A stretch of DNA of 64,000 nucleotides from CAZRZN01 sp964604565 (GTDB taxonomy: Bacteria > Pseudomonadota > Alphaproteobacteria > Rhodobacterales > Rhodobacteraceae), in assembly GCA_964604565.1 (NCBI GenBank), contig CAZRZN010000002.1:1-64000 (forward strand), read 5' to 3'. The translations under genes were made by a program, and so were the position numbers. Under the pieces are notes generated by a model. It saw only the letters and a list, made by a program, of their open reading frames with translations, had not been told where the DNA came from and ran no database searches. The stretch's first letter is position 1. Each line of letters begins with the position of its first letter. Shown piece after piece: positions 51,690-61,129 of the stretch.

Positions 51690-52049
51690 CGCGTGCCCTG
51701 TGACCTTGCTGGATTGCGGACTCCATCGGTATTGCGTGTCAGGAAGATCCGTTCAGATCCGATACCGGGACAAGGGGTCGTTTCGGAGTCGTGCAGCACC
51801 TTGTCATTTTGCGCCACAACCACAGGCTCACAGCCCGGGCGCCTTGGGATTTTTCGATAGATGATCGCGCCCCTGGAACGCTGATCCACTCTTGGCCGCC
51901 ACGGGTTTCCTGAGTCCCCCGGGGACGTCGCAATCAACGATCCGCGGGTGGCGGAGAGTGAGCTTGGATCCGGCAGTCTCCTGAATTTGCTCTTGTCCAT
52001 GCAGCTTCCAGACTATGTCCCTGTGATACGATATTGATGAGGGCGCGAC
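51690..52049. other. 360-base intergenic region before the SDR gene
   Basis: No gene or repeat is supportable. It should contain the promoter of the SDR gene. Confidence 0.4.
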
Positions 52050-52841
52050 ATGACGGATACCAAAAAGCGTGCGTTGGTGACTGGCGCGGCCAAACGGCTG
52101 GGACGCGCGATGACGGTGGCATTGGTGCGGCAGGGATATGACGTGGCGGTGCATTACGCCGGCTCCGAGGCCGAAGCGCAGGCGTTGGTGACAGAGATCG
52201 CGGCGATGGGCGGGCAGGCGGTGGCCTTGCAGGCCGACCTGCTTGACGAGGAGCAGGTCCGGGCCCTTTTGCCCCGCGCGGCAGAGGCGCTGGGGGGGCC
52301 GCTTACCGTCCTTGTGAACAATGCCTCCATCTTCGAATATGACGACATAGACAGTGCAACGCGTGAAAGCTGGGACCGGCATCTGGAAAGCAACTTGCGC
52401 GCGCCCTTCGTGCTGACGCAGGCGCTGGCCGCGCAGGTGCCCGAGCCTGAGATGGACGACTGCCGCGAACCGGTGGCGCAGGGTCTGGTGGTCAACATGA
52501 TTGACCAGAGGGTGCGCAAGCTAACACCGGAATTCATGAGCTATACGCTGGCCAAGGGGGCGCTCTGGACACTGACCCAGACCGCGGCACAGGGGTTGGC
52601 GCCACGGGTTCGGGTCAATGCGATCGGACCGGGTCCGACGCTCCGGGGCGGGCGTCAGGATGCCGACGCCTTTGCACGTCAGCGCGCCGCGACGGTTATG
52701 AAACGGGGCGCCAATGTGGAGGACATTACCGCGGCATTAATCTATCTGCTTACCGCGAAGGCGGTCACAGGGCAGTTGATTTGTGTCGATGGCGGGCAGC
52801 ATCTAAGCTGGGAAACACCGGATGTCGTGGGCGTGGAATGA
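52050..52841 (+). CDS. SDR-family oxidoreductase, pteridine-reductase-like
   Basis: This 263-residue Rossmann-fold oxidoreductase has the cofactor motif TGAAKRLGRAM. The TGxxxRLG form, rather than TGxxxGIG, is characteristic of pteridine reductases (PTR1/FolM). The catalytic YxxxK is in MSYTLAKGALWTLTQ, preceded by NMIDQRV and NNASIFEYD. The C-terminus ending GQLICVDGGQHLSW is typical. It probably uses NADPH on a dihydropterin or similar substrate. The next gene on the same strand, uvrC, follows after about 300 bases. Confidence 0.82.
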   Translation: MTDTKKRALVTGAAKRLGRAMTVALVRQGYDVAVHYAGSEAEAQALVTEIAAMGGQAVALQADLLDEEQVRALLPRAAEALGGPLTVLVNNASIFEYDDIDSATRESWDRHLESNLRAPFVLTQALAAQVPEPEMDDCREPVAQGLVVNMIDQRVRKLTPEFMSYTLAKGALWTLTQTAAQGLAPRVRVNAIGPGPTLRGGRQDADAFARQRAATVMKRGANVEDITAALIYLLTAKAVTGQLICVDGGQHLSWETPDVVGVE

Positions 52842-53147
52842 GGCGGGTATCAGGAGTTTTGCACCGGCCGCGAAAGCTTAACGAAAGTGTTACAAAAAGG
52901 TAAACCTTCTCAAAGGCTTGCTCGGAAGATTTATTTTACTGAAAGAAAACAAAGCGTTATTTTGCTGCTCAATTTTTCAGCACTTTAACGAAGTGACGTC
53001 AAAACAAGGAAAATTTCCGCCTGCTCACTTTTTGCCTACAGAGTTATCCACAGAAACGGGGGATGCATTCAGGCTTGAATCCGGCAATACGGCATTGCAG
53101 GCAAGAACAGAATCAAACCCTAACACAAGGTTTACGGGCGGGGCGTG
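52842..53147. other. AT-rich spacer upstream of uvrC with a DnaA box
   Basis: This 306-base spacer is markedly AT-richer than its surroundings, with runs such as ATTTATTTTACTG and AATTTTTCAGCAC. It contains one perfect DnaA box, TTATCCACA (53044-53052). It must hold the uvrC promoter. It does not have the cluster of boxes or neighbours expected of a chromosomal origin. Confidence 0.5.
53044..53052 (+). promoter_or_regulatory. perfect DnaA box
   Basis: TTATCCACA matches the DnaA-box consensus exactly and lies 96 bases upstream of the uvrC ATG. DnaA could regulate uvrC here, or the match could be chance. Confidence 0.4.
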
Positions 53148-55016
53148 ATGAGTGACGAAAGCAAGACTGTGCCTGTGGCAAAAGGTCACGGTGTCATTCA
53201 GGGCTATCTGAAAACGCTTGACGGCTCTCCGGGCGTTTATCGGATGCTGGATGAGCAATCCCGGGTGCTTTATGTCGGCAAGGCGCGCAACCTTCGGGCG
53301 CGGGTTTCCAACTACGCACGGCCCTCGGGACATTCGCGGCGGATCGCGAGGATGATCTCCGAAACTGCTTCGATGATGTTCCTCACCACCCGGACAGAGA
53401 CCGAGGCGCTCCTGCTTGAGCAGAACCTGATCAAGCAGCTCAAGCCGCGCTACAACGTGCTGCTGCGCGACGACAAGAGCTTTCCCAACATCCTGTTGAG
53501 CGGACATACCTATCCGCAGATCCGCAAGCATCGCGGTGCAAAGACCGACAATGGCAGCTATTACGGGCCTTTCGCCTCTGCGGGGGCGGTGAACCGTGTG
53601 TTGACCCAACTGCAAAGAGTCTTCCTGTTGCGGAACTGTTCGGATTCGATGTTCGAAAGCCGCACGCGGCCCTGCCTCCTGTATCAGATCAAACGGTGCA
53701 GCGCGCCATGCGTGGGCAAGATCGACGCGGCGTCCTATGCGGAAAGTGTCCGGGACGCACAGCGGTTCCTGTCCGGGAAATCGACCCAGATTCAGGAAAC
53801 ACTGGCCAAGCAGATGGAGGAGGCCAGTGCCGCGATGGAGTTCGAACGTGCCGCCGCCCTCCGCGACCGGATCCGGGCGCTGACGCAGGTGCAAACGGCG
53901 CAGGGGATCAACCCGCGCGGTGTCGCAGAGGCGGATGTGATCGCCTTGCACATGGATGGCGGGCAGGCTTGCGTGCAGGTCTTTTTCATCCGCGCCAACC
54001 AGAATTGGGGCAACAAGGACTTCTATCCGCGTGTCGGTGACGACGTCGGAGCCGATGAGGTAATGGAGGCCTTTCTGGGCCAGTTTTACGACCAACGGGA
54101 ACCGCCACGCCTGTTGCTGTTGAGCCATGGGATCGAGAATGACGACCTGATGGCAGAGGTCCTCTCGGACAAGTTGGGCCGCAAGGTCGAACTTGCGGTG
54201 CCCCTGCGCGGAGAGAAGGCGGAACTGGTCGAGGGCGCGGCCCGCAACGCGCGCGAAAGTCTGGCGCGCAAGATGGCGGAGACGGCGACGCAGGGCAAAC
54301 TGCTGCGTGGGCTGGCCGAAGCCTTCGATCTGGAGACAGTGCCGCAACGGGTGGAGGTCTATGATAACTCGCATATCCAGGGCAGCCACGCGGTGGGCGC
54401 GATGATTGTCGCAGGGCCGGAGGGCTATCTGAAGAACCGCTATCGCAAGTTCAACATCAAGGGCGAAGATCTGGTTCCGGGGGATGACTTCGGCATGATG
54501 AAGGAAGTGCTGAAGCGCCGGCTGACACGGTTGCAGAAAGAGGACCCGGACCGTGAAAAGGGGCTGTGGCCCGACCTGATGCTGATCGACGGCGGTGCGG
54601 GTCAGATTTCTGCTGTGGCGCAGATCATGGCCGAGCATGGGGTAGAGGACGTGCCCTTCATCGGTGTGGCAAAGGGCGTGGACCGCGACCACGGCAAGGA
54701 GGAATTCCACCGCCCGGGCAAACGTCCCTTCGCCCTGCGCCACAACGACCCGGTCCTGTATTTCGTGCAACGCCTGCGGGACGAGGCGCACCGTTTTGCC
54801 ATCGGATCTCACAGGGCGAAGCGGTCCAAGGCGCAGATGGCCAACCCGTTGGACGAGGTGCCCGGCGTAGGGGCAGCGCGCAAGCGCGCCCTGTTGGCGC
54901 ATTTCGGCTCTGCCAAGGCAGTGGGGCGGGCCAACCTCGCCGACCTGAAGGCTGTAGACGGTGTCAGTGCGGCGCTGGCGGAACGGATCTACGCGTTTTT
55001 CAATGACAAGGGGTGA
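53148..55016 (+). CDS. uvrC: excinuclease ABC subunit C
   Basis: This 622-residue nuclease makes both incisions in nucleotide-excision repair. The GIY-YIG domain begins at GSPGVYRMLDEQSRVLYVGK (about residues 25-44). The UvrB-binding UVR motif is near 210 (AKQMEEASAAMEFERAAALR). The RNase H-like domain shows VEVYDNSHIQGSHAVGAMIV near 400. The C-terminal helix-hairpin-helix pair is DEVPGVGAARKRALLAHFGS. The ATG at 53148 is taken; a GTG one codon earlier is possible. Confidence 0.95.
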   Translation: MSDESKTVPVAKGHGVIQGYLKTLDGSPGVYRMLDEQSRVLYVGKARNLRARVSNYARPSGHSRRIARMISETASMMFLTTRTETEALLLEQNLIKQLKPRYNVLLRDDKSFPNILLSGHTYPQIRKHRGAKTDNGSYYGPFASAGAVNRVLTQLQRVFLLRNCSDSMFESRTRPCLLYQIKRCSAPCVGKIDAASYAESVRDAQRFLSGKSTQIQETLAKQMEEASAAMEFERAAALRDRIRALTQVQTAQGINPRGVAEADVIALHMDGGQACVQVFFIRANQNWGNKDFYPRVGDDVGADEVMEAFLGQFYDQREPPRLLLLSHGIENDDLMAEVLSDKLGRKVELAVPLRGEKAELVEGAARNARESLARKMAETATQGKLLRGLAEAFDLETVPQRVEVYDNSHIQGSHAVGAMIVAGPEGYLKNRYRKFNIKGEDLVPGDDFGMMKEVLKRRLTRLQKEDPDREKGLWPDLMLIDGGAGQISAVAQIMAEHGVEDVPFIGVAKGVDRDHGKEEFHRPGKRPFALRHNDPVLYFVQRLRDEAHRFAIGSHRAKRSKAQMANPLDEVPGVGAARKRALLAHFGSAKAVGRANLADLKAVDGVSAALAERIYAFFNDKG

Positions 55017-55237
55017 CAAGCGCCCCGCCATCGCCAGCGCGAAGGATATAAGGAAAGGTCCGGTTTCGGACGTGCCGTCAAAGTCCAAATGTCCCTTGGG
55101 CAGTCAGACAGGCCTCGTATCCTGCACCCACTGCCTGATCGGCCTCATCACTCGGGACATCCTCGGGGTCGGAGGGGCACCCTGTCGTTCTGATGCACCG
55201 CGGTTAGGGAAACGCCCGGACGGTCAGCGCCCTCCGC

Positions 55238-55627
55238 TCAGGGCAGCAACTCCTGCAGCGTTTCGCGCAGGGGATCTGGGATCGCGGTAGGACGGCCATC
55301 CTCACCGGTCAGAACCTGGGTAAAGAACCCCTCTGTGCAGGCCTCGTTCTCATCGTTGCGAAAGAGCCCGACTTCGATCCGCATCGAGGATGAGCCGAGA
55401 TGACCGAGCCGGAGACCCGCGTGGATCACGTCGGGAAACCCTGCCTCCGCGTGGTAGCGGCAGCCGGTTTCCACGACAGGCAATCGCAGGGCCTGAGGAC
55501 CTCGGATGACGAAGCCATTGTCCATCTGCCACAGCGTGATCGCCGTGTCGAAAAGCGACAGGTAGGTGGCATTGTTCATATGGCCGTATTCGTCATTGTC
55601 CATCCAGCGGGTGGGCAGGGTGCGAAA
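55238..55627 (-). CDS. acyl-CoA thioesterase (hotdog fold), N-terminus missing in the assembly gap
   Basis: 130 codons of a hotdog-fold thioesterase of the 4-hydroxybenzoyl-CoA thioesterase/YbgC type are present. The catalytic loop is seen as TRWMDNDEYGHMNNATYLSL at the very start of the fragment. The first residues lie within the N run, so the start codon is not visible. Only some 10-20 residues are likely missing, judged from the family. The gene is downstream of the TIGR02186 gene across the gap. Confidence 0.8.
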   Translation of the reverse strand, partial: FRTLPTRWMDNDEYGHMNNATYLSLFDTAITLWQMDNGFVIRGPQALRLPVVETGCRYHAEAGFPDVIHAGLRLGHLGSSSMRIEVGLFRNDENEACTEGFFTQVLTGEDGRPTAIPDPLRETLQELLP

Positions 55628-55727
55628 NNNNNNNNNNNNNNNNNNNNNNNNNNNNNNNNNNNNNNNNNNNNNNNNNNNNNNNNNNNNNNNNNNNNNNNNN
55701 NNNNNNNNNNNNNNNNNNNNNNNNNNN
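55628..55727. other. assembly gap of 100 N
   Basis: Exactly 100 N, the customary placeholder for an unknown length. It removes the 3' end of the TIGR02186 gene and the 5' end of the thioesterase gene. Any reading frame drawn through it is meaningless. Confidence 0.98.
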
Positions 55728-56311
55728 GCGCCGCCGCGTGTCAGAAAGATCCGGGTGATATACGCCCCCTCCGTCAGATTGGCGGGCATCTGGATCGAAG
55801 TGTCAAAGAGCGTCTGTTCGCGCACGTTCACGGTATTCTCGCGGAGCTGGTACTGACCCTCGGCGGTGCGGATGCGTATCACCGCCTCGGTAAAGCTTTG
55901 GGCATCGGGAACCTCCATCGGGGCCCCTACAGAGCGGATCGCCCGCGGTATCGAAATCTGGTGCCGGAGGTCTTCGGTATCCGAGATCGCCTTCTTCCAA
56001 GGGGCGGAGGTTGCGACGACATAAAAGCTTGGCGCGGCGTCGACCTCCACGGCATCGGAGTTGACCCAGATGCCGAACTTTCTGTCCTGACGCCAGACAG
56101 TGAGCGGCCGTTGTGGCCCGGCAACGGCGATAACGACCTGCAAGGGCTCCGCTTCTGCAGGGGTCTCGCGCTTGATGGCGCCAAAGATCAGGATTTCGGA
56201 CCCCTCGAAATTGGTGGAGATCGAAACGGTGTCCTGACTGAGGCCCAGCACGACTTCTTCGGCGCGGGCGGGCAGGGCAAGGATAAGGAGCAGCAGCAGA
56301 AGGACACGCAT
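55728..56311 (-). CDS. TIGR02186-family exported protein, C-terminus missing in the assembly gap
   Basis: 194 codons are present from a start at 56311, which overlaps the TauE/SafE stop by one base (TGATG). A signal peptide (MRVLLLLLLILALPARA) precedes EEVVLGLSQDTVSISTNFEG and LTVWRQDRKFGIWVN, matching TIGR02186. Family members end with a membrane segment, expected here in the missing part. They occur next to TauE/SafE permeases, as here, and the pair may handle sulfur compounds; that role is inferred. Confidence 0.8.
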
Positions 56312-57225
56312 CACAGGCTCCCCGCCGTGGTGATGACATAGAGTTCGGAGGGCCGGATCAGCAACTCCAGCGCCAGCTTGCCACAGACCAGCAGCACAAG
56401 GCCGGCAAGGAGCACGCGCAATTGTTCGGCCTTCAGCCGCGTGCCAAGCGCCGTTCCGAGCTGCGCTCCGACGACGCCACCGATCAGCAACAGGACAGCT
56501 AGAACCACATCGACGGTGTAATTCGTGGTCGCGTGCAGCAGCGTGGTGAAGGCGGTGACAAAGATGATCTGGAACAGCGAGGTTCCGATCACGACCTTGG
56601 TCGGCATGTTGAGCAGGTAGATCATCGCGGGCACCATGATGAAGCCGCCGCCGACGCCCATGACCGCCGCCAGCACGCCCACGGCCACGCCCACCAGAAT
56701 TGGCGGGATCACCGAGATATACAGCCCTGAGGTCCGAAAGCGCATCTTGAAGGGCAGCGCGTGGATCCAGTTGTGTTTCTTGCGCGCGGGGGGCGCGCCA
56801 CTGCGGGACTTGCGCAGGGCGTTGACGCTTTCGATGAACATCAACGCGCCGATGATCCCAAGGAAGAAAACATAACAAAGCCGCACCAGAAGATCGACCT
56901 GACCCAGCGATTTCAGGTAGTTGAACAGCATCACCCCAAGGGCGGCCCCGATCAGCCCCCCAACCAGAAGCACGGTGCCCATGCGCAGATCCACGGTCTT
57001 GCGCCTGAGATGGGCCATCAGGCCCGACACCGAGGAGGCGACGATTTGATTCGCGCCGGTGGCCACGGCAACCGCGGGTGGAACGCCGATGAAGAAAAGC
57101 AGTGGCGTCATGAGAAACCCGCCTCCGACGCCAAACATCCCCGACAGCACACCCACCAGCCCGCCAAGTCCCAGCAGGATGAAAATGTTCAGGGAGACTT
57201 CGGCGATTGGAAGGTAGACCTGCAT
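56311..57225 (-). CDS. sulfite exporter TauE/SafE-family permease
   Basis: This 304-residue inner-membrane protein has two homologous halves, each starting with the family's glycine-rich motif: GVLSGMFGVGGGFLMTPLLF (near residue 25) and GVLAAVMGVGGGFIMVPAMI (near 180). About eight hydrophobic segments are seen. TauE/SafE proteins move sulfite, sulfoacetate or similar organosulfonate-derived anions. It overlaps the TIGR02186 gene by one base and lies between it and the nucleoside transporter. Confidence 0.9.
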   Translation of the reverse strand: MQVYLPIAEVSLNIFILLGLGGLVGVLSGMFGVGGGFLMTPLLFFIGVPPAVAVATGANQIVASSVSGLMAHLRRKTVDLRMGTVLLVGGLIGAALGVMLFNYLKSLGQVDLLVRLCYVFFLGIIGALMFIESVNALRKSRSGAPPARKKHNWIHALPFKMRFRTSGLYISVIPPILVGVAVGVLAAVMGVGGGFIMVPAMIYLLNMPTKVVIGTSLFQIIFVTAFTTLLHATTNYTVDVVLAVLLLIGGVVGAQLGTALGTRLKAEQLRVLLAGLVLLVCGKLALELLIRPSELYVITTAGSL

Positions 57226-57317
57226 GTTTCAAGCTAGCCCCAAGGCCCGGCCTTTTGCAAGCGCAGCATCCGAGAGGGGATGGTGCGAGTGTGGCCAAGG
57301 CACATCAACAGGCCTGA

Positions 57318-58283
57318 TCATCTTTCCTTTACGTAAGGCTCCCCTCCGGCGCGCGGCGGAATGGCCTTGCCGACGAAACCGGCCAGGATCACGACCGTCA
57401 AGATGTAGGGCAGGGCGTCCATCACCTGCACCGGCACCACGAAAACGCCAAGGTCAATGTTCTGAAACCGCAATGCCACCGCCTGTAGAAAGCCAAAGAG
57501 CAGGCAGGCCCCAAGCGCATACCAAGGGCGCCATTTGGCGAAGATCAGCGCCGCCAGCGCGATGTAGCCGCGCCCGGCGGTCATCTCGCGCACGAAACCG
57601 GCCTGAAGGCCGGTGGCAAGGTAGGCCCCCGCCAGTCCACACAGGACACCGGCAATGGCAAGCGCCGCGAAACGGATGGCAACGACCGAAACACCGGCGG
57701 TGTCGACAGCTTCGGGCGCGTCGCCCACGGCGCGCAGCCGCAGACCGAAGCGCGTGCGGTAAAGCACCCACCACGTTGCCGGCACCGCAAGCAACGCCAC
57801 ATAGACAAGGATCGAATGGCCGGAGATCAGTTCCGCGTATATCGGGCCGAACACCGGAACCGGCCGCAGGGTTTCCGCCAGCGGCAATGTGATTTCCGCG
57901 AAACGTCCTGAGTCCATCAGCGAGGGCGTTCGGCCACCCTGGCTGAACCAGACCTGCGCGATCAGCACCGTTATCCCGGAGGCGAGAAAGTTGAGCGCCA
58001 CGCCGGAGATCAACTGATTTCCGCGAAAGGTGATCGACGCCAGCCCGTGGATCGCCGAAAGGGCCATCGCCCCGCCGATGCCTGCCAGCATGCCGAGCCA
58101 GACAGACCCGGTGGAAAATGCGATGGCCGCAGAGAAGAAGGCGGCGATCAGCATTTTGCCCTCGAGCCCGATGTCGATGACGCCGGAGCGTTCCGAGAAC
58201 AGACCGGCAAGGCAGGCCAGCAGCAGCGGCGTGGCCAGCCGGACGGTGGAGTCGAGCACTTGTAGTGCGGTTGCGAAATCCAT
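57318..58283 (-). CDS. nucleoside ABC transporter permease (second of two)
   Basis: This 321-residue membrane protein of the branched-chain/BMP permease type has about eight hydrophobic segments, SERSGVIDIGLEGKMLIAAF near the N-terminus and the cytoplasmic loop LRLRAVGDAPEAVDTAGVSV. These are typical of the YufQ/NupQ subunit of nucleoside importers. It follows the other permease gene by four bases. The start at 58283 (MDFATAL) is chosen; a 16-codon extension has no support. Confidence 0.88.
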   Translation of the reverse strand: MDFATALQVLDSTVRLATPLLLACLAGLFSERSGVIDIGLEGKMLIAAFFSAAIAFSTGSVWLGMLAGIGGAMALSAIHGLASITFRGNQLISGVALNFLASGITVLIAQVWFSQGGRTPSLMDSGRFAEITLPLAETLRPVPVFGPIYAELISGHSILVYVALLAVPATWWVLYRTRFGLRLRAVGDAPEAVDTAGVSVVAIRFAALAIAGVLCGLAGAYLATGLQAGFVREMTAGRGYIALAALIFAKWRPWYALGACLLFGFLQAVALRFQNIDLGVFVVPVQVMDALPYILTVVILAGFVGKAIPPRAGGEPYVKER

Positions 58284-58287
58284 GCGC

Positions 58288-59397
58288 CTACTCCGCCGGG
58301 GTTCTTTTGGTGCGGCGCTGCCGCAGCGCAAGGAAAACGCGTTCCAGCGGCATACGCACCATGTTGTCGAGCGCGCCGGTGAACAGGATGACCAGCGCCT
58401 GTATGACGGTGATCAACTCGCGCGGGATGTCGGTCCAGAGCGCAAGTTCCGCCCCGCCCTGGTAAAGAAAGCCGAATAAAAGCGCGGCAAGAAACACGCC
58501 GACAGGGTGGCTGCGTCCCATCAGCGCCACCGCGATACCGATGAACCCCGCCCCCTCGGTCGCGTTCATCACAAGGCGCTCCGCCTCGCCCATCGTCGTG
58601 TTCAGGCCCATCAACCCGGCAAGCCCGCCGGAGATCAGCATCGTGACGACGACGATCCGCACCGGCGAGATGCCGGCATAACGCGCAGCGGTATCGGAAT
58701 GGCCGAAGGCCCGGATCTCGTAGCCAAGCCGCGCCCGGTAGATCAAAAACCAGACTGCGACGCAGGCGAGGCACGCAATAAAGAAGGTGACGTTCGCGGG
58801 CGAGCCGCGAAACATCGTGCCGCCACCGGCGAACATGTCCTGAAAGGTGGGCAGGTGGGTCGCCGGGGGAAAGGTGGCTGTGGCGGGATCCATCGCGCCC
58901 GCCGGTCGCAGCAGATTCACGAGCACGTAGTTCAGCACCGCCGCGGCGATGAAATTGAACATGATCGTGGTGATCACGATGTGGCTGCCACGTTTCGCCT
59001 GCAACCAGCCCGGGATCGCCGCCCAGGCCGCGCCGAACAACGCACCGCCCAGCATTGCCCCGAGCAGCGCCAGCGTCCAGTGCGGCCAGGGAATGAACAG
59101 GCAGACCAGCGCAACGCCGAGGCCGCCGATCATCGCCTGGCCCTCGCCACCGATGTTGAACATCCGGGCGTGGAAGGCGACCGCAACGGCGAGGCCTGTG
59201 AAGATGAAGTTGGTGGCGTAGTAAAGCGTATAGCCCCACCCCGATGAGCGCATGAGCGCGCCTTCGACCATCAGCGAGAGGGCGGTCATGGGGTTTTCCC
59301 CGATGGCAAGGATCACCAGCGCGGACAGCACTGCGGCAAGCAGGATGGAAATGAGCGGAACAAGGACCGCATCGGCCCATGCGGGCATCTTATCCAT
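58288..59397 (-). CDS. nucleoside ABC transporter permease (first of two)
   Basis: This 369-residue permease resembles YufP/NupP. Hydrophobic segments begin at VPLISILLAAVLSALVILAI. The core MFNIGGEGQAMIGGLGVALV and the cytoplasmic loop GYEIRAFGHSDTAARYAGIS are characteristic. Start MDKMPAWADAV at 59397 gives the family N-terminus. It lies 83 bases after the ATPase gene and pairs with the downstream permease to form the channel. Confidence 0.88.
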   Translation of the reverse strand: MDKMPAWADAVLVPLISILLAAVLSALVILAIGENPMTALSLMVEGALMRSSGWGYTLYYATNFIFTGLAVAVAFHARMFNIGGEGQAMIGGLGVALVCLFIPWPHWTLALLGAMLGGALFGAAWAAIPGWLQAKRGSHIVITTIMFNFIAAAVLNYVLVNLLRPAGAMDPATATFPPATHLPTFQDMFAGGGTMFRGSPANVTFFIACLACVAVWFLIYRARLGYEIRAFGHSDTAARYAGISPVRIVVVTMLISGGLAGLMGLNTTMGEAERLVMNATEGAGFIGIAVALMGRSHPVGVFLAALLFGFLYQGGAELALWTDIPRELITVIQALVILFTGALDNMVRMPLERVFLALRQRRTKRTPAE

Positions 59398-59480
59398 GGT
59401 GCGCCTCCGTCCCGGCTGCGGTGAGGACGCCTTGCCATTCAGCGCGGTTGGCCTTGAAGGCAAAAGTTCCGACCGTTGGA

Positions 59481-61088
59481 TCAGCCATGGCGCGCGGCCT
59501 CTCTTTCGTTTCGTGCCTTCAGCGCCTCGTCCACCACCTTGATCAGCGGTTTGTCCTTGTCGGGCATCTCTGTCACGCCGGCCATCAGAAGTCCAAGCTC
59601 GGTCTGGTTGGTTTCTGCGGGCAGGCGTTCGCCCATGATCTGACCGTCGAACATCACCGCCACCCGATCCGCCAGGGACAGGATTTCGTCCAGTTCGACA
59701 GAGACCAGTAGGATGGCCTTGCCCTGATCCCGCAGGGCGACAATCTGTTGATGAATGAATTCGATCGCGCCGATGTCGACGCCCCGGGTGGGCTGACCGA
59801 CCAGCAGGATTTCCGGGTTGCGTTCGATTTCCCGCGCGAGGACGATCTTCTGCTGGTTCCCGCCAGAGAAATTGCGTGCCGCCAGTGCCGGGTTTGGCGG
59901 GCGGACGTCAAAACGCTGCATCTTTGCCGCCGCTTCGGTGATGATCGCGGCATTGTCCATCAGTATGCCCTTCTGGATGGCCGGATCGCGGTGATACCCG
60001 AAGACCATGTTTTCCCAAGCGGTGAAGGACATGATCAGACCTTCATGCTGGCGGTCCTCCGGCACATGCGCGATGCCGCGCGCCCGCCGCGACTGACCGT
60101 CGGAATATTTGCCGGTGAGGTCGATCTCTTCGCCATTCACGCGGATCGTCCCGGTGGCGTTCGCCATGCCGCCAAGGACGCCCAGCAATTCCGATTGTCC
60201 GTTCCCCGAAACCCCGGCGATGCCGAGGATCTCACCGGCCCGGACGCTCAGCGACACGCCTTTCAGACGCTCAACCCCGCTGCTGTCCACATGGCGCAGG
60301 TTCTCGATCTCCAGCACGGGCTTGCCGGGCTTGGCCGGAACCTTGTCGACCCGCAGCAGGACCTTGCGGCCGACCATGAGTTCGGCGAGCTCTTCGGGGC
60401 TTGTCCCGGCCGTCTTGACCGTCGCGGTCATCTCACCCCGCCGCATGACAGAGACGGTGTCGGTGATTTCCATGATCTCCCGCAGTTTGTGGGTGATCAG
60501 AATGATGGTCTTGCCCTCATCCCTCAGGCCCCTGAGGATCCGGAACAGGTGGTCCGCTTCGGCCGGTGTCAGCACACCGGTCGGTTCATCGAGGATCAGG
60601 ATCTCCGCCTCACGGTAAAGCGCCTTGAGGATCTCGACCCGCTGCTGGTGCCCGACGGACAAATCCTGGATCAAGGCCTCCGGGTCGACCTGCAATTCAT
60701 AGTCTTCGGCCAAGTGTTTCAGCACGCCGCGCGCCTTCGCAAGCGAGGGTTTCAACAGGCTGCCATCCTCGGCACCAAGGATCACGTTTTCCAGAACGGA
60801 GAAATTCTGCACCAGTTTGAAATGCTGAAAGACCATGCCGATTCCGGAGGCGATGGCGGCCTGGCTGTCGGGGATCTGGGTCTTGTGACCGTTGATGAAA
60901 ATCTCGCCGGCGTCGGCCTTGTAAAACCCGTAGAGGATCGACATCAGGGTCGATTTACCGGCGCCGTTTTCGCCGATGATGCCGTGGATCGTGCCCGGCA
61001 TGACACGGATGGAGATGTCCTTGTTCGCCTGAACGGGGCCGAAGGCCTTGGAGATTCCCTTGAGCTCGATGGCGGGGGTGTCGGTCAT
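59481..61088 (-). CDS. nucleoside ABC transporter ATP-binding protein (double NBD)
   Basis: This 535-residue protein carries two fused nucleotide-binding domains like NupO/RbsA. Domain 1 has Walker A GENGAGKSTLMS near residue 38, LSVGHQQRVEILKAL and LILDEPTGVLTP. Domain 2 has a degenerate Walker A (GVSGNGQSELLGVLGG) and the signature FSGGNQQKIVLAREI, as usual for the family, so only one site should be fully active. It lies between the binding-protein and permease genes. Confidence 0.92.
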   Translation of the reverse strand: MTDTPAIELKGISKAFGPVQANKDISIRVMPGTIHGIIGENGAGKSTLMSILYGFYKADAGEIFINGHKTQIPDSQAAIASGIGMVFQHFKLVQNFSVLENVILGAEDGSLLKPSLAKARGVLKHLAEDYELQVDPEALIQDLSVGHQQRVEILKALYREAEILILDEPTGVLTPAEADHLFRILRGLRDEGKTIILITHKLREIMEITDTVSVMRRGEMTATVKTAGTSPEELAELMVGRKVLLRVDKVPAKPGKPVLEIENLRHVDSSGVERLKGVSLSVRAGEILGIAGVSGNGQSELLGVLGGMANATGTIRVNGEEIDLTGKYSDGQSRRARGIAHVPEDRQHEGLIMSFTAWENMVFGYHRDPAIQKGILMDNAAIITEAAAKMQRFDVRPPNPALAARNFSGGNQQKIVLAREIERNPEILLVGQPTRGVDIGAIEFIHQQIVALRDQGKAILLVSVELDEILSLADRVAVMFDGQIMGERLPAETNQTELGLLMAGVTEMPDKDKPLIKVVDEALKARNEREAARHG

Positions 61089-61129
61089 GGCGCAGCCTTG
61101 TGGCAGGGGATGGGGTCCACCCGCTGGGG

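Noticed and set aside
52842..53147. Chromosomal replication origin
   Set aside because: Only one DnaA box was found, and none of the usual origin neighbours (dnaA, hemE, parAB) is present.
53025..55088. 687-codon minus-strand frame
   Set aside because: Antisense to uvrC, whose domains are unambiguous.
55238..57298. 686-codon minus-strand frame fused across the N run
   Set aside because: An artefact: it joins an out-of-frame reading of the TauE/SafE gene, the TIGR02186 gene, 100 N and the thioesterase. The gap length is arbitrary.
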